Source: Sphingobium sufflavum (GTDB lineage: Bacteria > Pseudomonadota > Alphaproteobacteria > Sphingomonadales > Sphingomonadaceae). Taken from it: a stretch of DNA of 64,000 bases. Positions 8,394-24,529 of the stretch are shown here, in pieces (within the stretch, counting starts at the first letter, position 1; each line of letters opens with the position of its first letter). Below the pieces are notes generated by a model. The model saw only the letters and a list, made by a program, of their open reading frames with translations. It had not been told where the DNA came from and did not search any database. The DNA is taken from positions 62,001-126,000 of the forward strand of contig NZ_JAJSSH010000010.1 in assembly GCF_021403115.1 (NCBI RefSeq), written 5' to 3'. The translations under genes and the position numbers were made by a program.

Positions 8394-9464
8394 ATGATGG
8401 ACCGCATCGCCCAGTGGAGCCTGCCGATCTGGCTCATCGACACGGCCGTCGTGGCGGTGGCGATCTTTTCCGCACTGGTTATCCATGCCGTCGCCATGAG
8501 CCTGTTCCGGCGTCTGGCGGCGCGCACACCGGATAGTATCGACGATATTCTCGTCGCCCATGCCCGTTCACCGCTGCGCTGGTTGATGATCGGTTTCACG
8601 CTCGCCTTCGTACGGGAGCAATTGCATCTCACCGCTGGCGCGTCGCTCTTGTGGAGTCAGGCGGCGGGCATCATCGTGCCTGGCCTTGGCGGCTGGCTGG
8701 CCATCGCGCTGATCCGTGCGGGCGCGCGTATCGTCGAACATCGTTACGACATCACGGTCGCGGACAATCTCTCCGCCCGCCGTCGCCGCACACGCAGCGC
8801 GATCATGACGCGCATCCTCGTCCTGACGGTCGGCTTCGTCACTATCTGTCTGATGTTGCTCAGCATCCCTAGCATCCGGACGGTCGGTGTCACTCTGATG
8901 GCGTCGGCGGGCATAGCGGCGCTGGCGGTGGGTGCAGCCGCCCAGCCTGCGTTGAAAAACCTCATTGCGGGCATCCAGATGGCCTTTACCGAGCCGATCC
9001 GCATTGATGATGTGGTCATCATCGACAATGAGTGGGGCCGGATCGAGGAGATTTTCCTGACTTATGTCGTCGTCGCACTGTGGGATGAGCGGCGGCTGGT
9101 CGTGCCGGTGTCGCGTTTTTTGGAGCAGAGTTTTCAGAACTGGACGCGTCATTCCTCGCAATTGCTGGGGTCGGCTTTCCTCTATCTCGACCCTTCGGCG
9201 GATATTGCGCGGCTGCGAGCGAAGTCGGCTGAACTGATCGAGTCCAATCCGCGCTGGGACAGGCGCTTCCACAACATGCAGGTGACGGATGTAAAGCCGG
9301 AGGCGGTGGAGGTACGTATCCTCGCCACCGCGCGTGATGCTTCGACTGCTTTCGACCTGCGATGCGACATTCGCGAGGGGCTGCTGGCCTTCGTCCGCGA
9401 CGAAATGCCCGAAGCTTTGCCGCGCAGCCGGCAGATCAACCAGCCATCGCCCTTGCCCGCCTGA
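8394..9464 (+). CDS. MscS-family mechanosensitive channel
   Basis: About 356 residues from ATG 8394 (8397 also possible; the frame is open from 8304). Four or so hydrophobic segments lie in the N-terminal half. These are followed by the pore-lining helix with the Gly/Ala pattern ASAGIAALAVGAAAQPALKNLIAG, the hallmark of MscS TM3, and then the beta domain (EPIRIDDVVIIDNEWGRIEEI). It would release solutes under osmotic downshock. It converges on the NfeD gene with only 3 bases between stop codons and no obvious hairpin. Confidence 0.9.
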   Translation: MMDRIAQWSLPIWLIDTAVVAVAIFSALVIHAVAMSLFRRLAARTPDSIDDILVAHARSPLRWLMIGFTLAFVREQLHLTAGASLLWSQAAGIIVPGLGGWLAIALIRAGARIVEHRYDITVADNLSARRRRTRSAIMTRILVLTVGFVTICLMLLSIPSIRTVGVTLMASAGIAALAVGAAAQPALKNLIAGIQMAFTEPIRIDDVVIIDNEWGRIEEIFLTYVVVALWDERRLVVPVSRFLEQSFQNWTRHSSQLLGSAFLYLDPSADIARLRAKSAELIESNPRWDRRFHNMQVTDVKPEAVEVRILATARDASTAFDLRCDIREGLLAFVRDEMPEALPRSRQINQPSPLPA

Positions 9465-9467
9465 CGG

Positions 9468-9923
9468 TCAACCCGCAGCGACATCGACTGTCAGCGTCGC
9501 ACCATGCGCCGCCACAACGACCAGCCGCGCGCCCAGTGGCGCATCCGGTCCCACGGCGGTCCATGTGCCATCGTCTAGTCTTACCCGGCCTTCGCCATCG
9601 ACGATCGGTTCTACCACCGTCACCTGTCGTCCGATCAGTCGGGCAGCCCGATCGTTGAGGAGGGGATCGGACGATTCCACGGGATTATCCCGATACCAGC
9701 GCCGCCCTGCCCAGGTGGCGAGGAGGCAGGCAAGCGCGAAAACCAGAATTTGCGCGGGAAGGGGCAGGGGGATGAGGAAGGCCACGCCGCCGGCGATGGC
9801 CGCTGCAATCGCGATCCAGATCAGGAAGATGCCAGGAAGCACGATCTCCCCGATGGCCAGCACCACGGCAAAGACCATCCAGCCGACCCATGGCGTCATA
9901 TCGCCCGAAAAAAGCCCGCCCAT
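9468..9923 (-). CDS. NfeD-family membrane protein
   Basis: 151 residues. Two or three hydrophobic segments in residues 10-75 (WMVFAVVLAIGEIVLPGIFLIW) are followed by a C-terminal OB-fold domain (LIGRQVTVVEPIVDGEGRVRLDDGTW), the short NfeD architecture without protease domain. These proteins work with SPFH proteins at the membrane, and the SPFH gene lies 6 bases upstream on the same strand. A role in membrane quality control or microdomain organisation is inferred from the family pairing. Confidence 0.9.
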   Translation of the reverse strand: MGGLFSGDMTPWVGWMVFAVVLAIGEIVLPGIFLIWIAIAAAIAGGVAFLIPLPLPAQILVFALACLLATWAGRRWYRDNPVESSDPLLNDRAARLIGRQVTVVEPIVDGEGRVRLDDGTWTAVGPDAPLGARLVVVAAHGATLTVDVAAG

Positions 9924-9929
9924 CGCGCC

Positions 9930-10946
9930 TTACTCCTGCGGGCGGGGGCTGGATGGGCCGCTGGCGGGTATGCCGCTGCCACTGGTTGGGCGCCGGGGCG
10001 GTGTGGCACCACTCTCAGGCCCCTTTCCACCAAAGGCGTCGCGCGCCAGTTCGCCGATGCCGCCCAGTGTGCCGATCAACTGTGTGGCCTCGACCGGGAA
10101 GAGGATCGTCTTGGCATTGGGGGAGGTTGCGAACTGGCTGACCGCCTCCACATATTTCTGCGCGATGAAATAGTTGATGGCCTGGGCATTGCCGCCTGCG
10201 ATCGCCTCGCTCACCATCGCTGTCGCCTTGGCCTCCGCCTCCGCCTCGCGTTCGCGGGCTTCTGCATCGCGGAAGGCGGCTTCGCGGCGGCCCTCGGCCT
10301 GAAGAATCTGCGATTGCTTCTCGCCCTCCGCACGCAGGATTTCGGCGTTCTTGAAGCCTTCCGCTTCTAGCACATTGGCGCGCTTCTCGCGTTCCGCCTT
10401 CATCTGTCGGCCCATGGCGTTGACGATGTCGGCGGGCGGGCGAATGTCCTTCAATTCGACGCGGGTGATCTTCACGCCCCAGCTGTTGGTGGCATGATCG
10501 ACCACCGAAAGCAGCCGGGCGTTGATCTCGTCACGCTTGGAAAGGGTTTCGTCCTGGTCCATCGACCCCATCACGGTGCGGAGGTTCGTCGTCGCCAGTT
10601 GTAGCAGCGCCACATTGAGCTGGCTGACCTCATAGGCAGCCTTGGCCGCATCCAGCACCTGGAAGAAGACCACGCCGTCGACGGACACCATCGCATTGTC
10701 GCGGGTGATGATCTCCTGCGAGGGCACGTCGATTACCTGCTCCATCATGTTGATCTTGCGGCCGACCGCATAGAAAAAGGCCGGGAAAAAATTGAGGCCG
10801 GGATGGGCGACCTGCGTAAAGCGGCCAAATCGCTCGATGGTATATTGATAGCCTTGTCGCACGATCTTCACGCTTGCGGCCAGATAGAAGAAAACAAGGA
10901 CGGCGACGAAGACGGCGAACATGCCCATGGGGATGAATCCTCTCAA
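9930..10946 (-). CDS. SPFH/band 7 protein, QmcA-like
   Basis: 338 residues. One N-terminal membrane helix (FAVFVAVLVFFYLAA) is followed by the SPFH domain with the paraslipin signature (RFGRFTQVAHPGLNFFPAF) and a long coiled coil rich in Glu, Arg and Ala (residues about 180-250). It ends in a Pro/Ser-rich tail. It forms membrane-bound oligomers and pairs with the NfeD protein encoded 6 bases downstream. An alternative start at residue 7 or 9 (MGMFAV) is possible. Confidence 0.92.
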   Translation of the reverse strand: MRGFIPMGMFAVFVAVLVFFYLAASVKIVRQGYQYTIERFGRFTQVAHPGLNFFPAFFYAVGRKINMMEQVIDVPSQEIITRDNAMVSVDGVVFFQVLDAAKAAYEVSQLNVALLQLATTNLRTVMGSMDQDETLSKRDEINARLLSVVDHATNSWGVKITRVELKDIRPPADIVNAMGRQMKAEREKRANVLEAEGFKNAEILRAEGEKQSQILQAEGRREAAFRDAEAREREAEAEAKATAMVSEAIAGGNAQAINYFIAQKYVEAVSQFATSPNAKTILFPVEATQLIGTLGGIGELARDAFGGKGPESGATPPRRPTSGSGIPASGPSSPRPQE

Positions 10947-11066
10947 TATCCATCCATGACAATGCCGCGATTGGGGTCGTTAGAGAAGTGCAATTGTCTA
11001 ATCATGGCCGATTTGATGCGGGAAGGGATGCTGAGCTATCCATTCCATTGGCGAGAGGTGCAATGC

Positions 11067-11101
11067 AAAGGCACCGCCGGATCGCTCCGTCGGGGCCTTT
11101 A
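11067..11101. terminator. intrinsic terminator of the PEP-CTERM gene
   Basis: The arms AAAGGC-ACCG-CCGGA and TCCG-TCGGGGCCTTT pair with one or two mismatches around a TCGC loop. The hairpin lies 18 bases past the restored stop codon (11119-11121) of the frameshifted PEP-CTERM gene. Its presence supports placing the original gene end there. Confidence 0.7.
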
Positions 11102-11118
11102 TCCTATCTGCGGCAGGA

Positions 11119-11763
11119 TCAGGCGTAGCTGACCGATAATGTCTGCTTGCCTTGGCGACTGCGCGCATCGCGTAGCCGACCGCGCCGAAACCGAACAGCA
11201 TCATGGCCCAGGTCGCCGGTTCCCCGACCGCGCCGGTGCTGACAAAGCTGATCGGGCCAAGCGAAGCAAAGCCGTCCGTCACGCCCGCGCTGTCAAGGCG
11301 CAGCCTCGTGATCGAACCGATGCCGTCAACACCGAAGAAGGAGAAACTGTCATGGACGCCGCCCACGATGGGCGTCCCCGAATATATCTGGGTCGCGCCA
11401 TTGTAGAGCGAGATACCGATCGGCGAGGAGCCATAACCGCCCGCGACATAAAAGCCGATCGCAGAGGTGGCAGCGAAATCAACCTCGATAAAGCCGTTGA
11501 ACTGGTTCGCCAGGATGCTGTCGACGGAACCCCAGAAATGGGTGCTGACGGCATGGATCGCGCTGCCGCTGATCGTAATGCCATCCTTGGTGAACGGAGA
11601 CGAATAGGGTGTCAGCGACAGGATCAGGCGAGAGAAAGCGAAGTGGTCTTGACCGGATGGCGGCGGTGAACGCTGCTTCCGAAATATAGACGGCGGCGGA
11701 TGCCATGTTGGACCCGCTGGCCAGCGCAACGGCTGCGCAGAGTGCGAGTGCCCGAAATTTCAT
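11119..11763 (-). pseudogene. PEP-CTERM anchored exoprotein, two frameshifts
   Basis: The N-terminus (ATG 11761-11763, GGGGGTG site upstream) encodes a signal peptide, MKFRALALCAAVALASG with cleavage near ASAAVY. Within about 11600-11690 the homologous reading moves to another minus frame (open over 10998-11729) that encodes a beta-rich secreted body (GITISGSAIHAV, FNGFIEVDFAATSAIGFYVAGG) and a PEP-CTERM hydrophobic segment (EPATWAMMLFGFGAVGYAMR). Just after this, a third frame restores the expected Arg-rich sphingomonad tail (SRQGKQTLSVSYA, then TGA at 11119-11121); one missing C in CGC(C)GCAG near 11155 would explain it. The usual VPEP box is GEP here. Function would be an exosortase-sorted surface or matrix protein; as read it cannot be made. 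Sequencing error is an alternative. Confidence 0.75.
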
Positions 11764-11928
11764 AATCACCCCCCTGACTATCGACAGGATGGCGCCGGGT
11801 GGATTCATCCCCAATCATGTCCGCGGATAGGGCGATGCCATGTCGTTGCTATAGGCCGATTATTCAGGATGGCGGGATGCAGGCAAGATCGTTCACCCTC
11901 TCCGTTAAAAGAGATGCTTCGCAATGAA

Positions 11929-11965
11929 ACAAAAAGGCCCCGGAGAAACGAATCTCTCCGGGGCC
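11929..11965 (-). terminator. intrinsic terminator of rpoBC
   Basis: Perfect 11-base arms, GGCCCCGGAGA and TCTCCGGGGCC, are separated by about 8 bases and followed on the minus strand by TTTTTG. It lies 24 bases beyond the rpoC stop and is a textbook Rho-independent terminator ending the rpoB-rpoC transcript. Confidence 0.92.
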
Positions 11966-11988
11966 TGCTGATTATCTATTGATCGAGA

Positions 11989-16239
<4,251 letters not shown>

Positions 16240-16312
16240 GTCTTCAATCCCTCATGAGGGCTAAATCTTGGGCGAAGGGAGGGGCGCGGCATGTCCACCG
16301 CGCCCGACCTCC

Positions 16313-20479
<4,167 letters not shown>

Positions 20480-20581
20480 AAGGAGTTCCTGCCTCGATTG
20501 GTCCCGAAATTCTTTCCGTATCCCGACGGACGCTCAGCCCAGAGCGAGTCTCACGAGAGATCCGCCCTGTTGTTCAGACGC

Positions 20582-20617
20582 AAAAAAGTGCGGGCCGGGG
20601 CTGTCCGATCCGCACTT
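20582..20617 (-). terminator. intrinsic terminator or attenuator in the rpoB leader
   Basis: On the minus strand the arms AAGTGCGG and CCGCACTT enclose a GC-rich 16-base loop and are followed by TTTTTTG. It lies about 165 bases after the sodC stop and 103 bases before the rpoB start. It may end upstream transcripts, or act as an attenuator for rpoB if the promoter is further upstream. The rest of the 302-base gap (20480-20781) holds no gene; the only other structure seen is the inverted repeat at 20655-20679. Confidence 0.7.
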
Positions 20618-20654
20618 GAGCGATTGATAATCCCCGACTTTCGCCCCAATTCAT

Positions 20655-20679
20655 GGATGTCATTCGCAAGGTGACATCC
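20655..20679. repeat. inverted repeat GGATGTCA-N9-TGACATCC
   Basis: Perfect 8-base arms (20655-20662 and 20672-20679) with a 9-base spacer lie between sodC and rpoB. It could be an RNA hairpin after sodC or a regulator site in the rpoB control region. There is no T-run, so it is not a clear terminator. Confidence 0.4.
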
Positions 20680-20781
20680 TTCCCGGACGAAGGAGGACGG
20701 GTGGCTCCGGTTGACCGCAGCCGCCCCTGTTGGATCGCGATATAGCGAGCTGTTGGATGGTTGGAAAGGGGTAAGTCCCGC

Positions 20782-21342
20782 TTATTTGCCGATTTTCTCG
20801 ATCACGCCGCACAGGATACGCCCGCCGCTGTTGCCGCTGGGGTCGGTCTTGTTGTCATCGGGACCGGCATGGACGACGAAAGCCGCGCCATCCGCGTCCA
20901 GGAGCGTGGCAAGAGCCGAATGGGCCATGAACGTGCCGCTGCCGGTGCCGTCCGCACCGACCACGATGTCGGGCAGGTCGCCCTGATGCGGGCCTTGCGG
21001 ATTCTGGAGGCCATGCTGCTTGGCATCGGGATTGAGATGCCCGCCCGCCGTGGTGAAGCCGGGTACCTCGCACTTGCCGGTGGTGTGGATATGGATGGCG
21101 TGCAGGCCGGGCGAGATGCCGTTCACGCTGGCCGTGCCATGCAACATGCCATCATGGACTGTCAGCGTGACCGTGCCCGCTTCGCGTCCCTGCGCATCAT
21201 GCAATGTTGCCTGCGCCACATTCTTGGCGACGACGGGCTTGGACTTGGATGCGGCATAAGCGGAGGATGCGCCGAGTGCAGCAACTCCGGCCATCAGGGC
21301 GAGGGCGAGGGCGAGGGGGGCGGGGCGACGATGCTGCGGCAT
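20782..21342 (-). CDS. sodC: periplasmic Cu/Zn superoxide dismutase
   Basis: 186 residues from ATG 21340-21342, preferred over the ATG at 21348 because AAAGGGA then lies 8 bases upstream instead of 2. The signal peptide (LALALALMAGVAALG, cleavage near SAYAAS) directs it to the periplasm. Metal ligands are visible: HAIHIHTTGKCE (Cu His pair and the disulfide Cys), the His/Asp set in GGHLNPDAKQHG and GDLPDIVVGADG, and FVVHAGPDD with the last Cu His and the active-site region. It dismutates superoxide. It is the last host gene before the prophage and reads away from it. Confidence 0.93.
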   Translation of the reverse strand: MPQHRRPAPLALALALMAGVAALGASSAYAASKSKPVVAKNVAQATLHDAQGREAGTVTLTVHDGMLHGTASVNGISPGLHAIHIHTTGKCEVPGFTTAGGHLNPDAKQHGLQNPQGPHQGDLPDIVVGADGTGSGTFMAHSALATLLDADGAAFVVHAGPDDNKTDPSGNSGGRILCGVIEKIGK

Positions 21343-21530
21343 TGGCATATTCCCTTTGCAATGATGGCGGCCACGGGCCGGGCATGCCGGTCTATCCCCT
21401 CTCCGGGCGGAAGCGGCAATCGGAAAAGTATGAGGGGGCAAAAGAGTTCCGGTCGGGCCTTCAGAAAGGCGCCGATTGTGCATTACGGCCTGTTAAGAGG
21501 GCAGTGAGATTTTCTGGCCTGTTCAGGTCG

Positions 21531-21553
21531 TTACGGCAGCAAAACCGCCGTAA
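21531..21553 (+). terminator. short hairpin followed by TTTTAT
   Basis: TTACGGC (21531-21537) pairs with GCCGTAA (21547-21553) around a 9-base loop and is followed on the plus strand by TTTTAT. It lies in the 280-base gap between sodC and the first phage gene (21349-21628), which contains no other gene. It could be a weak terminator shielding the phage arm from host transcription, or part of the attachment region. Confidence 0.4.
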
Positions 21554-21588
21554 TTTTATCAATATCTTGCACGGTGAGAGCAAAACCG

Positions 21589-21604
21589 ATTTCGCGCGCG
21601 AAAT
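21589..21604. promoter_or_regulatory. 16-bp perfect palindrome ATTTCGCGCGCGAAAT
   Basis: A perfect 16-base palindrome lies 25 bases before the first phage frame and is flanked by an imperfect outward continuation (CAAAACC on the left, GGTGTTTTTG on the right). Position and symmetry suit a dimeric phage regulator site controlling the early arm. No protein that binds it can be named. Confidence 0.45.
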
Positions 21605-21628
21605 GGGTGTTTTTGACGGTGTGCCGGC

Positions 21629-21934
21629 ATGATGCGCGGCCCCGATATGACCTCCGTACCAGACCTCCGCCGGAGGATAGGCCGGGCATGGCAGCTCTAC
21701 CGGCGTGACCTTCGGATCGCTCGTCGAGAGCGGTGGAATTTGCCGTTCGTTGACCTATTCACGGCGGCGCGGCTGGGCGTCTTTTCCGGCAATAGGGCGC
21801 TTCTTATGCCGGGAACCGTCACTCGGATGGTTCGTGGCCTTACGAAGTTCGGGTTCCAGCCGCTGGCAGACGCGCCAGGTTGTATATTCGAAAGTCTGCC
21901 ATGCGAAGCATCCGTACGGAGGCCCGTCGCATGA
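21629..21934 (+). CDS. small basic phage protein, unknown function
   Basis: 101 residues from ATG 21629, or 95 from ATG 21647 (MTSVPDLRRR). The N-terminal half is rich in Arg and aromatic residues (WQLYRRDLRIARRERW) and may bind nucleic acid. It ends at 21934, overlapping the methyltransferase ATG as ATGA, which implies translational coupling and supports this being a real gene. It is the first gene of the phage early arm. I do not recognise a family. Confidence 0.55.
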   Translation: MMRGPDMTSVPDLRRRIGRAWQLYRRDLRIARRERWNLPFVDLFTAARLGVFSGNRALLMPGTVTRMVRGLTKFGFQPLADAPGCIFESLPCEASVRRPVA

Positions 21935-23841
21935 AGCTGTTCGAGGGCCTCTTCATCGACGGCTTCGCAGGTGGCGGCGGTGCGTCCACCGGCATCGCCC
22001 AGGCCATTGGCCGCGACGTCGATCACGCCATCAACCACAGCGAAACCGCGATCGCTATCCACCGGGCCAATCACCCCGGCGCTGAGCATCATTGCACGGA
22101 CATTCGCATCCCGATGCTGCCCCAGACGGTGACGCGCGGCCTGCCTGTGGCGGGTGCGTGGTTCTCCCCTGACTGCAAGGAGTTCAGCAAGGCGAAGGGC
22201 GGGCCGGTGAAGGACCGGAGCATCCGCGCCCTTTGCTGGGAGGTCGTGGCCTGGCTGAAGGATGTCCGCCCTGAGCGCGGCTATCTGGAGAATGTCGAAG
22301 AGTTCGAATACGCCGCGCCGCTGGACGAGGGTGGCAACCCGATCAAGGGGCAGGAGGGTCGCGAGTTCAAACGGTTCGTCAAGGCGATCCGCGCGCTCGG
22401 CTATCGGGTCGCATGGAAGATCCTGCGCGCCTGCGACTATGGCGCGCCGACCAGCCGCAAGCGGCTCTACATGGTGATGAGCCGGGACAAGGGGCCAATC
22501 TTCTGGCCGAAGCCCACGCATGGCGCGCCGAACTCGCCGGGCGTGCGCAGCGGCAAGCTGCTGCCCTACCTGACGGCGGCGTCCTGCATCGACTGGAGCA
22601 TCCCGTGCCCGTCCATCTTCGGCCGCGCACGGGAGCTGGCGGAGGCCACCAAACGCCGGATCGCCCATGGCGTGATGCGCTATGTCGTCAATGCGGCCCG
22701 GCCGTTCATCGTCGGCAGCGACCGTGCCCCGCACATCACCAAGTTCCGCAATGGCAGCATCGGCTCGGATATGGCTCTGCCCATGCCCACCGTTACGGCG
22801 AACGGCGAGCCAAAGCGGCCAGCCGGAGCGACGCCGCTGGGGATCGTGGACACCGTCCTCGCTCCCCACATCATGACCAACCGCAATTCGCAGAAGCCCT
22901 TCAACGGGGCGGACGAGCCGACACACACCATCACCGCCGGCGGGGCACACCTCAACGCGGTGCAGGCGTCCCTTGTGACCTATGGCCAGCACGGCGGGCG
23001 CAACCGTCCAGTGGATGAGCCGCATCATACCGTCGCGGCTTCGAAGAAGGACACGAACGGCGTCATCGGCGCAACACTGGTCGGGGTTGGAGGCCGCCGT
23101 GGACAGAGTCCGCCGATGGCCGTCGACGGCGTCTACCCGACCACGACCACGAAAGCGGATGCTGCGGTTGCGACGGCCTTCTTATCGCACTTCTACACCA
23201 GCAACACCAATGGGGGCGAAGGCGACCCGGAGGCCCCAGTAAAGGCGATCACGGCAGGCGGCCAGCACCACGCCGTCGTCACTGCCCACCTGGAGCAGGC
23301 GAACGGCGGCCCGCGCAACAAGAATTCGGCGGGCCGGTCCGCCGAGCGCCCCCTGTCCACCGCCACCACGACGGGATCGCAGCAGCGCATCGTGCAAACG
23401 ACGATGATCGCCAACGATGACCTGCCGCCGGAGCTGATGGACCGGGCGGTGCAGACCGCCGCCTTCCTCGTGAAATACTATGGCACCGACAGTGAGAACG
23501 AGGCGGCCCAGATCCAGCCCGTTGACCGCCCGCTGGACACGGTCACCACTAAGGCCCGCTTCGCCGTCGTCACCGTCACCATTGATGCTGTGACCTATGT
23601 CATCGTGGACATCGGCCTGCGCATGCTCAAGCCGCGCGAGCTGGCGCGGGCGCAGGGCTTCCCTGACGACTATGTGCTGGATCCCATCGTGCGGAAGTAC
23701 CTTCGCGGGAAATGGGTCGAGCGTCCGCTGACCATCGCGGAGCAGATCAGCGCCATCGGTAACAGCGTCTGCCCGCCGGTCGCGCGGGCGCTCGTGGCGG
23801 CGAACCAGCCGGGCCTTCCTGAAATGCGGAGGGCGGCATGA
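21931..23841 (+). CDS. DNA C5-cytosine methyltransferase
   Basis: 636 residues from ATG 21931. Motif I is FIDGFAGGGGAS (residues 8-19). The catalytic Cys82 lies in FSPDCKEFS, a variant of the usual PPCQ form. Motif VI is ENV at 120-122, motif VIII is APTSRKRLYMV, and motif X near the C-terminus is QISAIGNSVCPPVARAL. It would transfer methyl from SAM to cytosine C5. The region between motifs VIII and IX is very long and built of about seven related units (see the repeat entry), so the target site is probably set there. It overlaps its neighbours by ATGA on both sides. A phage enzyme of this kind usually protects phage DNA from host restriction. Confidence 0.93.
   Translation: MKLFEGLFIDGFAGGGGASTGIAQAIGRDVDHAINHSETAIAIHRANHPGAEHHCTDIRIPMLPQTVTRGLPVAGAWFSPDCKEFSKAKGGPVKDRSIRALCWEVVAWLKDVRPERGYLENVEEFEYAAPLDEGGNPIKGQEGREFKRFVKAIRALGYRVAWKILRACDYGAPTSRKRLYMVMSRDKGPIFWPKPTHGAPNSPGVRSGKLLPYLTAASCIDWSIPCPSIFGRARELAEATKRRIAHGVMRYVVNAARPFIVGSDRAPHITKFRNGSIGSDMALPMPTVTANGEPKRPAGATPLGIVDTVLAPHIMTNRNSQKPFNGADEPTHTITAGGAHLNAVQASLVTYGQHGGRNRPVDEPHHTVAASKKDTNGVIGATLVGVGGRRGQSPPMAVDGVYPTTTTKADAAVATAFLSHFYTSNTNGGEGDPEAPVKAITAGGQHHAVVTAHLEQANGGPRNKNSAGRSAERPLSTATTTGSQQRIVQTTMIANDDLPPELMDRAVQTAAFLVKYYGTDSENEAAQIQPVDRPLDTVTTKARFAVVTVTIDAVTYVIVDIGLRMLKPRELARAQGFPDDYVLDPIVRKYLRGKWVERPLTIAEQISAIGNSVCPPVARALVAANQPGLPEMRRAA
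22773..23585 (+). repeat. tandem P-x-x-T-x-T units in the methyltransferase recognition region
   Basis: Seven divergent protein repeats of about 35-55 residues can be aligned: MPTVTANG, EPTHTITAGGAHLNAVQASL, EPHHTVAASKKDTNGVIGATL, VYPTTTTKADAAVATAFL, APVKAITAGGQHHAVVTAHL, RPLSTATTTGSQQRIVQTTM and RPLDTVTTKARFAVVTVTI. Each has a Pro, a short T-x-T strand, a turn and a hydrophobic strand. The array lies where C5 methyltransferases carry their target-recognition domain. Confidence 0.75.
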
Positions 23842-24296
23842 ATATGCTCCTCCCGCTTGCGACGTGGGTGCCGATCCTCGATGGCGACGATATAGCCGCA
23901 CGCATCTACCTTGAGCATTATGCCAGTGAGCGCAGCCGTGCGCGCCGTATCGAGCGCGATACGAAACTTATCATGGGGCCGGGGCAGAAGCTCCTGCTCG
24001 CCACGCCATGCCGCCGCGCATTATTCGGCTGGCGGGTGTTCATAGACGACGCTGGGCAATCGGGGGTCAACTGCGCCGTCTTCTCGAACCGAGGCGCAGG
24101 CCGAGCCTCAGACTTGATCCGCGCAGCTGATGTTATCGCCGACCGTCGCTGGCCGGGCGAGAGGCATTACACCTATGTCGATCCGCGCAAGGTCGGAGGC
24201 AACCCACCGGGAAATTGTTTCCGGCACGCGGGCTGGCGGGAGTGTGGCTTGACGAAGAAGCGCGGGCTTCTCGTTCTTGAGCGGAGGGCAGCATGA
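23838..24296 (+). CDS. phage protein, possibly Mom/GNAT-like DNA modification enzyme
   Basis: 152 residues, ATGA-coupled to the methyltransferase and to the next gene. The C-terminal half (WPGERHYTYVDPRKVGG, then NPPGNCFRHAGWRECGLTKK, then GLLVLER) resembles a phage family whose pattern of Tyr-Val-x-Pro, Asn-Pro-Gly and Ala-Gly-Trp recalls Mom-like GNAT folds, which modify adenines in Mu and relatives. This link is from memory of sequence pattern only. The position between a DNA methyltransferase and a PP-loop protein supports a DNA-modification role. It could equally be an unrelated phage protein. Confidence 0.45.
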   Translation: MNMLLPLATWVPILDGDDIAARIYLEHYASERSRARRIERDTKLIMGPGQKLLLATPCRRALFGWRVFIDDAGQSGVNCAVFSNRGAGRASDLIRAADVIADRRWPGERHYTYVDPRKVGGNPPGNCFRHAGWRECGLTKKRGLLVLERRAA

Positions 24297-24529
24297 GCGG
24301 CTGGCACCCCAATCCCGGCTATCCGCCCACATTCACGCCGTCTAGCGACGGCGACGAGTGTCCGCCTGATCGCATCTTGGCGACGGAGGCAGAAAGCGCG
24401 CGTGTGTTTGTGCGGCTTGCGAACGGCCGGGAGTGCGCTGGGCACTGGCCGGTGCTGGGCAGGCCAAAACCTACCCGGTGGAGCGTAATGGGCAGCGACT
24501 GGGATATAGCGTTTTGGAGGCGAGGATGA
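24293..24529 (+). CDS. small phage protein, unknown function
   Basis: 78 residues, rich in Pro, Trp and acidic residues, with no membrane segment. It overlaps the preceding gene and the PP-loop gene by ATGA on each side, which is the main support. The C-terminal part (GHWPVLGRPKPTRW, then MGSDWDIAFWRRG) looks like a small beta-rich domain. No family is recognised. Confidence 0.6.
   Translation: MSGWHPNPGYPPTFTPSSDGDECPPDRILATEAESARVFVRLANGRECAGHWPVLGRPKPTRWSVMGSDWDIAFWRRG

Noticed and set aside
21349-21628. A tRNA or tmRNA gene as the prophage attachment site
   Set aside because: No cloverleaf or acceptor-stem pattern could be found in the border region.
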